From the NCBI GenBank assembly GCA_019828545.1, contig JACVRA010000154.1:1-64000 (forward strand): a stretch of DNA of 64,000 nt, read 5' to 3'. The notes beneath the pieces were generated by a model. That model saw only the letters and a list, made by a program, of their open reading frames with translations. It made no database searches and was not told the DNA's origin. Positions within the stretch are counted from its first letter, which is position 1. Every line of letters begins with the position of its first letter. Shown here piece by piece: positions 1 to 12,348 of this stretch. Position numbers and translations under genes: made by a program. This DNA is from Paracamarosporium sp. OC-R06-R3 (Eukaryota; Ascomycota; Dothideomycetes; Pleosporales; Didymosphaeriaceae).

Positions 1-789
1 ACCTATCTACAAAATCCTATACAAAAATACTATATAGTTGCTGAGTTATCGGTGCTAATGTGTTGCGCGTTCTAGTGGGGCGTCCGGATGACTAGGGTGT
101 CCGGATGACTGGTGGAACACGTTATTGGCTCTCCACCTTACCTCAGCGTGCAACTTCATACGTTTGCGACATAACTATAATAGTAAACAATTTTCTAAAA
201 AGTAAGCAAGAGTTATAATATAAGTATACACCTTTTATAGTTCCTATTGTAAAATAATACCTGATTATTGCGTTGTTGTAGAAAGGTAACAAATCGATTT
301 TAGTGCCGAGGTGGAGGATCAATAAAAACGAGCTCCTTCGTACCTACTCGCCTGTACCGTAACGTACGTACCGTAACGTACGTAGCTTAAAACCCCTGCA
401 AATTTACTCGGGGTTTGTTCTTTCGACATGCACTTCGCGCGAGAGATACAGCAGAGTAATTATCATGAGTTTGGTTCCATGAAAGATAAATACTCTTAGA
501 ATATCTTTGGTTCTCAATGTCAGTTTTTAGCGCCTAGATATATACTTTCTCACCCTTCTAGTCGACTAAAATCGTCGTAAGTATAACCTTTTATATATTG
601 AATGATCTTCATATTGGCTATTCCACCGCACATGGCTTGGCTGGAGACGCCTTACTCGGTGTCGTGATTACGCGGCACTTCAGCTCGATCTTGGCTTGTG
701 TACGCGTTATCGTTCGACTTACACCGTGCGTGTAGTGACAACATGCATTAGCTCAGTCGCCATGAATCCTCTTTTGATGCCGACCAGAA
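1..789. other. AT-rich non-coding flank with short direct repeats
   Basis: I see no gene here. The sequence is AT-rich and holds two short duplications: GTCCGGATGACT at 82-93 and again at 99-110, each preceded by a CTAG-G-rich stretch, and a 14-bp unit GTACCGTAACGTAC repeated exactly at 354-367 and 368-381. Such features are often relics of mobile elements, but no transposase or long terminal repeat can be read, so the origin is open. Confidence 0.4.
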
Positions 790-797
790 TATAAAAA
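790..797 (+). promoter_or_regulatory. TATA box of the DUF4360 gene
   Basis: TATAAAAA lies 76 bp before the start codon at 873. It is a good match to the TATA consensus at a plausible distance for a highly inducible gene. No experimental start site is available. Confidence 0.5.
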
Positions 798-872
798 GGT
801 GACCAAAGTCACGAAAGAGAGCATCAATCTCATCGCAAACCACTTTATCATTGCTATCAAGCCTTATACACA

Positions 873-1575
873 ATGCTTCTCAAATATTTCTCCCTTTTCA
901 TCTCTCTCGGGCAAGCCGCTCGTGTCCTGCGGGCAAGCATTCCGCATGTCGCTACTTCCGGCGACAGTACCATACAGAGTACCCGAGTGAATGGAACTCT
1001 CACCTCCGTTAGTATTCTCGAAGGAAACGGATGCCCTGCCGGAACCTACCACACGCAACCTTTTGAATCGGGCGAGTCACTCAGCACTTATGTGGACTTC
1101 GATGCTGGTAGCTTTCTGTTCAACAGCACAACCTCCACTGCTCCAGTTACGTGCACGCTCAGTATCAACTTCGAGTTCGTCTACCCCGAAGACGGCCAAC
1201 CAGAGGTGATTTTCGATACTATCACGTATAACGAAGCCAAATATGAAGATGGGGACGTTGACAGGGAAACAAATTTCATAGTGGACTATTACATAATATA
1301 CACGGCAGGAAATGACGACATTGACGTAAGTACTACATGAGATATGCTTATTTGGAGATATTGATGTTATCCAGGGTGGTCTCGCTTTGTCAAGAGTCGT
1401 AGATGGTCCTATGGAATTTGACGTTGGTGGTGCATTGTTTCCTGTAGGAACACCCGGAGAGGTTGGTTTCGGGACGTTCCAGACACAAATTAGCATTTCT
1501 ACCGACTTTGGCCCAGGAGAGCTCTCGGTGTCTCGAATTGCGGTAGGGTTTGGTTTATATGAAACCGCACCTTAG
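873..1575 (+). CDS. secreted DUF4360-family protein
   Basis: Two exons, 873-1325 and 1375-1575, encode 217 residues. The 49-nt intron begins GTAAGT, ends CCAG and is phase 0. The N-terminus (MLLKYFSLFISLGQA) is a signal peptide, so the product is probably secreted. The body matches the DUF4360 pattern: GNGCPAGT near residue 50, a paired cysteine before a beta-rich stretch (CTLSINFEFVYPEDGQ), and a GPMEFDV strand after the intron. DUF4360 proteins are small beta-rich secreted proteins of fungi and some bacteria with no established activity. The ATG at 873 is the first in frame and sits behind a TATA box. Family assignment is from motif memory; function is unknown. Confidence 0.75.
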
Positions 1576-2644
1576 ACTCTTTGTTTGGTTAGGATGAGCT
1601 GGTTCAAGGTTAAGAAACATTGTCATAGGCTCTTCTTCACTCTATCAAGTTAATCATAGAGTGTAAGTTTCGGGTATTTGCTCACCGGTGCTAGCCAATT
1701 CTTTCCAGAATACAATTGCTTGTTAGTGACATAGGTACTCGCTCGTAGAATTCACAAGCTAGGGTGGTGTTCAAGTTCGGATATGGATTGTTTTGATTGT
1801 CCCAATGAGCTCTAGGAACTTGATAAAGAGATAATATGATATGACCTCGAAGGGATGTCGTGTTGAACGTTGAGAAATGTCAGCCACCGATCCCAGCGTT
1901 CTTCCCTACATATGCTAGGGGGCATTAGCTGCTAAATACATACTCTCGGGACTTCAGCTCAATAAGGTGTGACAGAAGCGGATCTAATAGAGGCCTCCCA
2001 GCAGGTGTGTCCTTGTGTGAAACTACAAGGTGACATTCATAGAAAGGTCAAGGCGGTTGATGAGCCCTTTCATACTAATAAGGTAATTATAGCTTTTTAT
2101 CCTACTGTCGGCTGCGTCTAACCTTGTTTTAATGACACTTCACCCCTTAGAACCCGTTGGCTGATCCAGTGCCTCGGGTAAGAAAAGATACAGCAACATG
2201 TATAGAGGATCTGTACTAGATAATACAGCAGTGCACAGTCGGTATACCGCATTCAGGTGGGCCGGCTCGCTTACCAACATGATTATTATGTGATTGTAAA
2301 AGATCACTCCATTGCGTGTTAGGAGAGTAACCAAGGTCCCGGCGCCGACACTGGCAGTCGTAACGGCAATGAAGTTCGCAACAATTATTGATATGAACAA
2401 ATTCCTTATGCTTTGGTTTAGCCTAATCCGGGGTTTTGATGTTCACGGACTTTGGAGACTTCAAACTAAGCCGAGAAAGCCAATCTAGCGGCTATGACGA
2501 TAAGGAGCACTATATTATTGGCAGAACTTGTCACAAATTTGTACCTCAATTATAAGTCACCCACATTCTCTTCCATGGTCAGTCTAAGCTCAAGTCTGTG
2601 GGATCTGGCGAAATATGTGGAGGCAGTCTTAGCTAATATCTCCG
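1576..2644. other. intergenic, no gene seen
   Basis: About 1.07 kb between the DUF4360 gene and the 3' end of the CorA-like gene. The longest open frame (2140-2400, minus) has no recognisable family and no supporting splice context. It probably contains both genes' 3' regions. Confidence 0.5.
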
Positions 2645-5600
2645 TTAAAACGTCGTCCCTCTTTCAAGCTTTGGATCGTCGGATGTCTTCACGTCTCTTA
2701 TCTTCCTATTATTTCGCGTACTGTCGAACCATAATCCTCTGTTCCCGGATGGCCCGTCAGAATGACGGTCACCACCGGTCGAAATATTTAGCTGGGCTTG
2801 ATTTGTAAACATCTCGTTCTCTGTGCCGCTGGTTCTTGAAGATGATCCGGGTGTATCCTGCCTATACCGGTGTTCTGTGCCATGTGGTGTTGGCGAGGTC
2901 CTATTCTTGAGGCTCAGTTTGTTAAATTCTGCTTTGCGCCTCTTCCAGAATTCGCGAGAAGTCTTGATCGCAGGTTGTACAAGCTGCTTGTTCAATTTTT
3001 GCACGTTGACCAGCACAATAACGGTGAGGAGTAATGTGATGATGGCTGTGACCGCCATGCCTTTCAGGTTTTCGCTACGAGGGGAAGAATCGGCCATACT
3101 GAAAACTCCTGTAGCAAATCCCAATGGGAGAAATACGGCGGTGAGGTAGGTGAAGTAACGGATGTTCTCTGCGTTCAGGAAGCTTAGTTCGTCTCGTGTC
3201 GACTCCAGCCCGCTCGAAAGGGAGAGTCTTAGAGATCGGATGGTTGCCAGGTAATCTTTTAGCTCTCGAATCGCATGTTTATTCAAACTTGTCAGTTTAG
3301 TTATCGCTGCCCGATATCTTCGCTCGTCGTTCTTTGTCCACCGCGGCTCCTCGGGTTTTCGGTCTGTTTTGCGATTCATCCATAAATCAATTTTCTCCAA
3401 GATCTCACTCAGATCTTCCTCCATGACTTGTAGAGAATATTGAAAAGAAGGCCATATCTTGCGGAAGCTCAAGTAGGCATCGTTATTCATCTGCAAGGAA
3501 AACAATTTATTCGAGATTGACACGATATTTGTTTCGGTTCTGTCCTTAGGATTGATTGCATGGGGAAATAGATGCTCTAGTTGTCTGCCCGTTTCCGCTA
3601 TCATTGTTTTGTAGCGATTCGTAATCTCAACGAGCATTCGGTCGAGCAGAAGGAGTTCTAGCACCTTTCGCTGCTTCCACGGCCTCTTGCGTTGCTCAAC
3701 AGTCAATTCCAACTTTTTCGGCTCAATGATATCGGTGAGATCCTCTAAATATGTGATGTTGTCATTTTGCTCGGTTTCAAGAACGTAGCAAGTCCAGTAG
3801 CGATCGAAGAAGTCTCCGACAAATCGGAAACCTGCGCCTGCCCTTCCGATAAACAACTCATTGCCTCCTAGAAACAACATGCCAGCCACTTTCCTGTTCT
3901 CGTCTTGTTTGAGAAGTCGATAAGAGGACAGATGAAGTTCAGTTGTCCACAGGTTCGCAGTTGCTGTTACTTCATCAGAGAAGTATTTAATCTTATCATT
4001 GTGCCTGTCGAAAAAGAGTCGTAATAAGTCCGTCTCGGCATTGGCGAATGTGGTGCAACAAATCTCCTTAGTATCCGTGTTGGGATTCGAAATCCAGATG
4101 AGCCGTTTCTTGCTGTGTTGTGCTGTACGCACTTTCCTAAGCATTTCATACATATCTTCATTGGAAAGTAGCTTGATATCGATCACAGGATTTTCATCGT
4201 CGATCCGTTGTTTCTTGCCTTTTTTGTTGCGATCAGATTTTGGAATATCGATAATGACACCCCTGGCTGTGGAGTTTGCGTCTTTGATCATCATACAACC
4301 TCTCTCTGGCTCTTTGAGATCAAAAAAGCTCGGGAGTTTGTACAACCATTCATCTGACAATTCAACTATGCTCTGTTGAACAATGATGTTGTTGAAAGGT
4401 ATCCATCTCTTCATCTCTATTTGAGTAGGATATGATTCCGAGGCCAGTGAATTTGCAGGGAGATCCCTCGAGGGCTGAGCAGGTTCAGTGCCCGATTTTG
4501 ATTGAGACTGCTTGGAATTACTGCACTTCCATAGGATGTAAGGAACTTCGAAGGTTCGGTGCCAATAAATGTCTCTCCACACTTCGCCTTGAAACAGCTC
4601 GGGCTCCTTAGTCACGGGGTGCAGCGCACCTGGGAAGAGCCCGTTTGCGGACGAACTCCGTAACAAAACGTCTTTTGCAGCTTTCGAGAGATCATCGGGT
4701 CGCCTATCATTCATCTGATGGTTCTTTTCGCCCATCATGATGGCCAGCGCGTACCGCAATGGGTTACCCCATCTTGAATCTTCATACTCCTCATGAAACT
4801 TTTGTACATTGATGGTAGCTTCCCAGAGAGTATCGTATTTAGAAAAGAATGAAGAGTTTTCTTCATAAAGCAACGCAGTATCGCGAGAATGGAGATAAAA
4901 TCTGTTATCGGACGGTGATCGTGCTACAGCAAGCATTCTTTGCTTGGAAACAGGATTCTCTGTGGTAAATCGTCGCAAAGCATGTCTTTGAAATACGTCC
5001 GGAGAGTAATCTGAGGTTAACGTGACCTTACTAGTTATCTTTTCAGGTCTCTTCTCCACCGTCTTGAGCTGACGTCGATTTGGTGGACGTTTGAAATTCT
5101 CTAATACGTTACCAAAGCCGACATTCTCGATCGATTGAAGAGTTCTCCATATCCAAATGTGGTCATCCAACCGAAAATCTTGAAGTGCTGTGTGGATCCT
5201 TTTAGGGCGAGGAAATGCATAAAACTCTCGCGCGTTGGTAGCGTCTACTCCCTGAATCCAATGCTCTGCGAGACGCTTCAGGTCCTCGAACAAGGCATCA
5301 TCTTTCTTTAGCTTGAACATTATCCCAAAATCAGCAAGCTTGATTAATTGGAAGGGCGTGTCCGTCAAAGACCCGGTGCTCAGGGCGTGTGTCGGATATT
5401 GTTCAGAAATAATTTTGCCAGTAACCCAATAATTGGCTCCAAAACAGTTTTCGATTTTTTCAGCTTTCCTTAGCCAGATTGAATGCCCCCTGCACACTTT
5501 CTCGATCCGCTCTTGTAAGGTTTTGGAGAATTTCCGTTGGCGGGCAGCTTCGCTCTCTTTGCTAGACTCGCCAGAGGAATCTTGGGATCCTGCGTCCCTT

Positions 5601-7012
5601 TCGAGATTATCGAGGTACTTGTGCATCGAAAGAAGAAATTGGAAAGCAAAACTAGACAGTCAGCTACATGACACTTAAGCGGCCCCAATTAACGTACAAA
5701 CTTGCCGATTGGACAATCCGGTGTCCCGACATATCTCCACAAGTCAAAGCTATTGCTTCTCTGTTGGGGCATGGGTCTTGGCAGCCTTTTCGACAAGGTC
5801 GAGGCATAGGAATACTGCAAACCGAAAGTATATGCTCTAAGTTTCGTCTCATGATGAAATCCATGTGAAGATCACTTGACAGCTTCAGTCTTGTGAATGA
5901 ACTTGCTTTCAGCATCTTGTGCATTGCGCTAAGGCTGTCCTCTGTAATTGGAAAATCAGTACCGTCCCAATCTTCTTTACATAGCAGCATTTTGTAGGCC
6001 ACTGTTATCTGAAGGGACTTGGTTGACTCTACTGAGAACTTCCTCTTAGGTGACTTGGTAAGTATGTTAGGATAGCCATCATAGTGGTCCAGCACAAGCT
6101 GCTGCGCTGTGCCGTTGACAAAAATAGAGACTCCCAAAGCAACGGAGTCAGTTTGTTCCTTTTCCTGATGCACCTCGTGTTCTTGGAGTAATCCCGTATG
6201 CTTTAGAATGAATCCATGTTCACTATTACAGAGGCGATAGGAATAGTGAGGTAGCTTAAAGTCGTGTTCGTTGAATTTGTAGCCAGGGTCAGTAAACTCC
6301 AAGTCTCGTATGCGCAAGTTCGCTGACATTGAGATTTCTAATCCAGAGGAAAATTCGATAGGATTTGCTTTAGTTGACCATTGGTACTGCTGAAATATGA
6401 TGTCTTGAAATGCGACATGTAAGATTTCCAGTTTGATAGGATCGTATTCCGTAGTAATGAGTGGCCACCGATCGTGAATGAACTCGATTTTTGTTTCTGG
6501 AGACACTTCGGGAAAGTCGACCTGTATATTCGAAAAGGCACAGATACCTTCTCCGTCGCGGTCGCGAATAGCCATGAGTTCTTTTGCCCGATCCTGGACA
6601 AGATACGGCTCCGGTACTTGAGGAAGATCCACACAGAAGAAACCTGAGCGGCTAGACTCGTGGGACTGACAGATCTGCACGAGATCTCCGTATGCATTGA
6701 GACTTGCGGTTGTACCATTGTCTCCAAAGGAAACATACGGGTATGCCTCCTGTGAATCCTTTTTGGCCTTTTCAGGTATCGATATGCAATCTTCCGGCTT
6801 TAAGTCGTCTGCAATCACTTTGTTAGAGGTATTCTGTGCAGTTTAAATGAATGAGCGGTCCCACCAAGAAGGGAATTGCGAGCATAAGCCTTGTCAATAT
6901 GGTCAGATTCTTGAACTTCCTCATTGCATGCCTCCTGATAGCTCTGGCCTTCTCCTGATGAGATGTTTGGTATCAAAAGGGTTGGGGTTTGGTTGCTGGA
7001 TTCTCCAGTCAT
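2645..7012 (-). CDS. large CorA-like (Mg2+ transporter fold) membrane protein
   Basis: Three exons on the minus strand, 7012-6865, 6808-5698 and 5651-2645, encode 1,421 residues. Intron 1 (56 nt) has a weak donor GTGGGA but a strong CTAAC branch and GCAG acceptor; intron 2 (46 nt) begins GTACGT and ends CTAG. Both keep phase, and the middle block has no ATG of its own, which forces splicing to the first exon (MTGESSNQ). The C-terminus carries the CorA-type hairpin: a helix ending LGFATGVFSM (about 1252-1272), a short loop, then a second helix (about 1285-1304). A long basic tail follows. The usual GMN signature is replaced by GVFSM, as in many fungal CorA-like proteins, so Mg2+ transport is not certain. 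The first ~1,000 residues match nothing I recognise. Confidence 0.75.
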
Positions 7013-9999
7013 GTTTCTACTTGCCGTTAAGAGGAAATTTGAAGTATAATATGTGAAGTTGAAGAGCAACAAGGCTGAAGTATGATGAGGCTTAATCGTG
7101 AGTGACAAGGCTGAAGGGTATGACAATGGTCATATTGCTGCTCGAGTTCCCGCGCGAATGGGGGATAGTTTATGCAACGTGGGTCTCCAGCACACCGACC
7201 GAGCCTGAGCGACTCTTTTTGTTTAGCACCGGCATCTCACTGACCTACATCAGTGGCAGTACAGTTCAATTTTTTTTTGGCTAACGGATATCGGTACTCG
7301 AATAGTGGAGGGGTGCGTTGCATATGGCCGCATTTGTCGCTAAACCCTTGTCTGATGCCCGCCGCATCTTTAATCGAATTAAGGCATGAGGTGGACCGTT
7401 TGCTAGAAATAGCTTAGCTACTTCCGCTTTCACGGCTGTGGACGCGAGTATGCGGTTCGTATCGCGAATAGTGCATGCATACCGACAAGGGCAGTTGTTG
7501 CGACCAATGTAGTCAGAGGGATGTTCGAATGCTGACGGCAGATCAATAAAAAAGCCTAGGCATGGGATGCGCGAAAGACGCGCGATACCGATCGCGCATT
7601 GGATCGAGACGACAGCTAGCCGACACGCAGCCGTATCAGTACTACTGTACTTGCGTCCACGGGTCACGCGGAAAGTGTTGCAGATCGCGCTGGGAGGCTG
7701 ACTATCCACACTGATGTGACTCATGTAGACTCATCAGTACAAGAACACGTGATCATGCTACATATGCATCTGTCCCAGAATCTGCGGTGATTGATTTATT
7801 ATGTGCTCCAATTACAAAGCTAGTTAAGTTTAGGTCCATTCGCCCGGTTGTAGTTAGTAAGTTTATTTTAACTTAGGTCACCAGGGCGATCAAGGACGCG
7901 GACTGCTCAGCTTTATCATTTCCTTCTTACCTTGTATTAATGTTCTATTTGAGTCGCATAAGTTATGCTCGTTTAGTAGTAGCAATTGTTTAGTATGCAC
8001 TCGTTCTTCTTTTGTAATTTGTAAACAAGCATCCTTAGCTCTGGATTGCAACGAAGCAGTAAATACGAATGCTAATAGAGATAGCTAACAACACAGTCTG
8101 ATACAATAAGTAGATTTCATGTTGGCGACCGGGCTTTTGCCAATCTTGCTACATTCACCCCACCAAACCGTCCGTTCTCGTTTGCTACAACTTTGGACTA
8201 AAAACAGACATACAACGGGACATATTTCCTATTTTCTCATCATCTCATCGTCCACTTATATAATTCTGTAATACAATCTAAAGACTACGCTCACTATTCC
8301 TTCTCCGCCCCGACCAACTGATTGCGCTGCCCTCGCCTTAAACATGATGTCCTACTTATGATTTAGAACAATTATATCGTCCAAGTACAAGTTTTCAGGC
8401 CATGTGTCCTGGCCTTCAGGTAGCCTTATGTCATACTTGAAAAGAATTTCGCCCAGAAAGATCTTCATGACTTCGGTGGTATAGAAGCGGTCATTACCCT
8501 AGTAGATGTTATGTAGCTCTATTATAGCAAAGCGATGATCATCACGTTCTGTTTCTGAAGTTTGGTCGCTGCCTCGATAGAAGCGCATGTCGTCAAATTT
8601 GTCAGGGTCGAACTCCGGGTCCTAGGAAAGCCCAAGGGCAGACATGGTGATGAATCGGCCTCGTGATGATTTCGCACCGTATGAAAAATTGATTGGCGAT
8701 AGGACTGCCCTGTCAAATGATACTGCATGGGAGTAAGTCTTATGCTAGCTCATGCGGGGCAACAGAGCTCGAAATGTAGGCATGGGCTGTGGGAACGCCA
8801 CCAGGCGTCCTGGTGAACCTAGCGGAAAGAATATTGAGAGATTAGACTCACATGAATGCGGAGGATTGAAACGTTGAGATTCCTTTAGATCATAAAGTAT
8901 ATGTAGGGTAGCGTTTGTCATCGTGTACGGAGCGGCTGATGAGAGAATGAGGAACTTTGATATAAATTCCTGTTGGTCGACAGTAGCTTTCCGGGCGGTG
9001 GCGAGGAAATGCTAAAAACGGTGGGTGTTGTATCAGGTATGACTTGTTCACGTTCAAAGAGGAAGAAGCGCACTTGAGTCTGGGTTTCCTTGAGTTAGCA
9101 GTCCGCCGGGATTATGTACTTTGTCAAGGGATGCAGAACCTCAGGGCAAAACGTGAGTGACATTACTACGTTGGCAGGTGTGTGAAATAACCTTCTTCCA
9201 CTCCCTGTTTCAGCAAAGCTCTTTGCCAGAAAAAATGAGAAGTGTAGCTCGCAGATTCGTGGTGAATATGGGGTCTCGTGCATTTAAGGCCTTGTATTAG
9301 CCCCGCGTGCATGACGATTAGTGGTCTGCAAGCTCGTAGTCAATAATATTGTTATGCTTCTGTCCTTATTGTACTTTGTCGAATCACGAGGATGATGATT
9401 TCGAATACAGCATGAAATATTCAGATTGGAAACACAGTTCCTTCAAGCCTCGGAAGTTTCGAACGGCTGTTCTGCATCTACGTGACACCGCTAGATGCCG
9501 ATGCCAAGAGTCCGAAATCCCGACAATTTCCAGTTTAAGGTATGTCACGTGTCGATTGGCCAAGCGCACACTTCTCTAATGAACCTTCCAAGGACTTTTC
9601 ACAACTTTGGTGTTACTCACAAAGCATCGGAAATGGTTGCGCTGTTGATCTCATTCCTCGTGCTATCAGGATGTTTGCTAGGTACAGTTTTCCACCTATC
9701 TTTCGTCTAGGTTGCCACTTCGCGTCTTCAAATCATCCGTCATCCGACTGAACTAGGCCGGGCGGGTGTATCGATATGAATTTACACTAGCAGGTGTGAG
9801 GCAATATGCATTGAATGTTGCGGGGCAAGCAGACATCCTCCTGACCGATTGGAGAAATAGAGTTCCTTACACTTTTCAGATGTTGCGCCTTGATGGTTAT
9901 GAAGCTGGATAGCCCCAACGATTTGAATCCCATCTTGAGTACACCCCTGGTAGAAGGGGCAACTTTGAGCAACCCGATTTAATAACTCTGTATCCCATC
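7013..9999. other. long intergenic region, no supported gene
   Basis: Nearly 3 kb. A 147-codon minus frame at 7281-7724 has no family resemblance beyond one weakly ankyrin-like stretch (AEVAKLFLANG) and no initiation context. Other short frames (8522-8728, 9095-9283, 9349-9751) overlap each other on both strands. AT-rich stretches around 7.8-8.3 kb look non-coding. Confidence 0.4.
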
Positions 10000-11565
10000 A
10001 TGGCACCAATCAGTTTTGGCTTTCTTTTCCTGGCGATTTGGGCTTTCCCTCAGGTGTTCAGTCAGGCTGACGAGTCCATGTTGCCACACCTTGCGCGTAC
10101 ACCGACCGCGCAGATAGGCAAAAGAGCTCAATGCATTGTTGCAGCCAATGGAAATGGTGAAGACGATAGTCCTGCTATCCTCAAGGCATTCGATCAGTGC
10201 GGCAGTCGTGGCCGTATCATCTTCACGAACACGACCTACCACGTCGGGAGAGTAATGAAGACGACGAATCTCCGAGACACGGAGATCCAGATCTATGGCA
10301 CTTTATTGGTGAGGGCAGCGAATGGTTGGTACAAGGCATGTGCGTTCGCTAATATATGCATCAGTGGAGTAAGGACATTGACTACTGGCTCGCAAACTCG
10401 TTGGCAACTGGATACCAGAACCAATCTAGTGCGTGGCATTTAGGTGGTGAGAACGTCGTTGTCCGCGGCTTCGGGTACGGGACCCTCGATGGCAATGGCC
10501 AAGCCTGGTATGATTTCGTCAAAGGACAGTCTAATTACCCTAGTTAGTATGCACGTTGAGATTTGCAGATTTTCTCGTCCTGATGACAACGGAGTAGGAC
10601 GTCCCCATCAATTGACCATTATCGGTGCGAGAAATTCTGTGTTTGAAGGTCTGCGATTCGTCCAATCTCAGATGTGGTGAGTCTCTTTACTACAAAAGTG
10701 ACTCTAGACAGGAATTCCTCTAATAGTATTAGGACGATGACTATCAAGGATAGCGACAATGTTCTGCTTCAAGATATCTATGTCAACTCGACAAGTTCGA
10801 ATAGTAACCCTGCGAGGAACACAGATGGTGCTGATGGGATGTTCAGCAATCGCCTTACATTTCGTCGATGGCACGTAGTCAATGGTGACGATAACATTTC
10901 ACTGAAAGCAAATTCCACAAATGTTCTCGTGGAAGATAGTCTTTTTGTTCGTGGATCGGGCTTTGCGCTCGGTAGTATTGGGCAATACCTCGGCGCATAC
11001 GAGAGAATTGAGAACATCACTGTCAGGAACATCACATCAATCGGTACCAAATATGGAGCTTATATTAAGACCTTTACGGGTGATCAGGTTGGATATCCGC
11101 CGAATGGGGGAGGAGGGGGTCTCGGTTGTGAGTACCCATTGAGCTTGCCGCAAGATAGATGCGCGCTAACGATGAATTGAGACATGAAAAATATAGGTAA
11201 CAGAACGAGCAGTTTCTATGCTTAAGACCAAGCTGACACAAACACTAGAGATCACGGATTTCAACTACACCTCAGGGCGAAATGAACCCTTCCAGATAAC
11301 CCAATGCGTCACCTTCCAAGGCACAACTGGTGACTGCAATAGTTCCAAATTCAATATTTCGGATGTCACGCTGAAAAATTGGTATGGAAGTGCAGTGTCT
11401 AATACGAATGCCTTCATGCGATGCAGTAAGGCAGCTGCTGGGTGTAGAAACTTCACGCTCGATGCAAACTCATTCAATATACATAATAGCGATACCGGAG
11501 AGAGAATCACGAACTTTACGTGTCGGCAGGTGGGAACACCAAGGATTGGTTTTACATGTAGCTAA
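10000..11565 (+). CDS. secreted glycoside hydrolase family 28 (pectinase), probably exo-acting
   Basis: Six exons: 10000-10308, 10365-10542, 10598-10676, 10733-11127, 11182-11196 and 11249-11565, giving 430 residues. Introns are 52-56 nt with good branch sites, and all phases agree. Exon 5 is a 15-nt microexon encoding part of YMKNIE, which restores the family reading GLGYMKNIEITDF. The first ~21 residues are a signal peptide. GH28 marks are NTD (218-220), the DD pair (241-242), GSG-FALGSIGQY from 263 and YIK (299-301). Endo-polygalacturonases have GHG and RIK at the last two sites, so this belongs to a divergent clade, probably exo-polygalacturonase or rhamnogalacturonan-active. The C-terminal cysteines suit a secreted fold. 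Plant cell-wall pectin is the likely substrate. Confidence 0.88.
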
Positions 11566-11923
11566 TTGCTCAGCTCTGAGCTGGAGGAAGGCTGGCATTA
11601 TCTAGATTCTTCATTTAATGCAATGTCAATGGAACTTTTGTGAAGAATTCGCATCTCCATCCCACATTTCATTAACATGAGCTGAGATATTATAGTATTA
11701 ACTTCTCCTAAGCGACTGAGCGCCTTGCTCTCCTAGACGTACTTTCTGGTTAGGCTTAGCACATCAGGTGACCGGAAATGCTCCGGGCCGTGGTGATAAC
11801 GGCTCAATTGCCCGGTGCCTCGACCCACCTGGTCCAAGCTCAAGCTCGAATACACCCCACCGAATCATCCTTCCCCAATCCACATCTAGCACCACAATCC
11901 GCCCAATTCCGTCGCGATACACT
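11566..11923. other. intergenic between GH28 and DUF423 genes
   Basis: 358 bp holding the 3' region of the pectinase gene and the promoter and leader of the DUF423 gene. I see no further gene or clear motif. Confidence 0.5.
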
Positions 11924-12348
11924 ATGGCTCCCTTCTGGACAATCGGCTGCCTCTACGGCGCAACCTCCGTCGCCCTCGGCGCCTTTGGGGCCCACGGCCT
12001 GAAGAAGCGCATCGCAGACCCAGCGCGTCTCACAAACTGGAGCACCGCGGCGCATTACCAAGTACCATGCCCTTTTGCTCCAATTCATCCTCCCATACTC
12101 ATGTATCGCAGCTCTTACACTCCGCCGTCCTGACCTTCGCATCCGTCGCCGCGCCTCAAAGCACAGTAGCCATGGGCCTTTTCACTGCTGGCATGACCAT
12201 GTTCAGCGGGAGCATATACTTGCTTGTGTTGGATCCGCAGAGATGGAAGTTTCTGGGGCCAGTGACCCCGTTGGGAGGATTGTGCTTGATTGGGGGGTGG
12301 GTTGCGCTTGCGGCAGCGAGGAGGCCGGTGATGCCGAAGTTCAAATGA
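11924..12348 (+). CDS. DUF423 / TMEM256-like small membrane protein
   Basis: Two exons, 11924-12061 and 12112-12348, encode 124 residues. The 50-nt phase-0 intron begins GTACCA and ends GCAG. The N-terminus (MAPFWTIGCLYGATSVALG, then AFGAHGLKKR) and the motif GLFTAGMTMFSGSIYLLVL, followed by LGPVTPLGGLCLIGGW, are hallmarks of DUF423 (bacterial YgdD, animal TMEM256). It should have three or four membrane helices. The biochemical function is unknown; animal homologues are found in mitochondria. The start is set by conservation of the MxPFW N-terminus. Length is normal for the family. Confidence 0.88.

Noticed and set aside
7281..7724. 147-codon frame with an ankyrin-like fragment
   Set aside because: Only one short stretch resembles an ankyrin helix; no repeats, no convincing start and no splice context.
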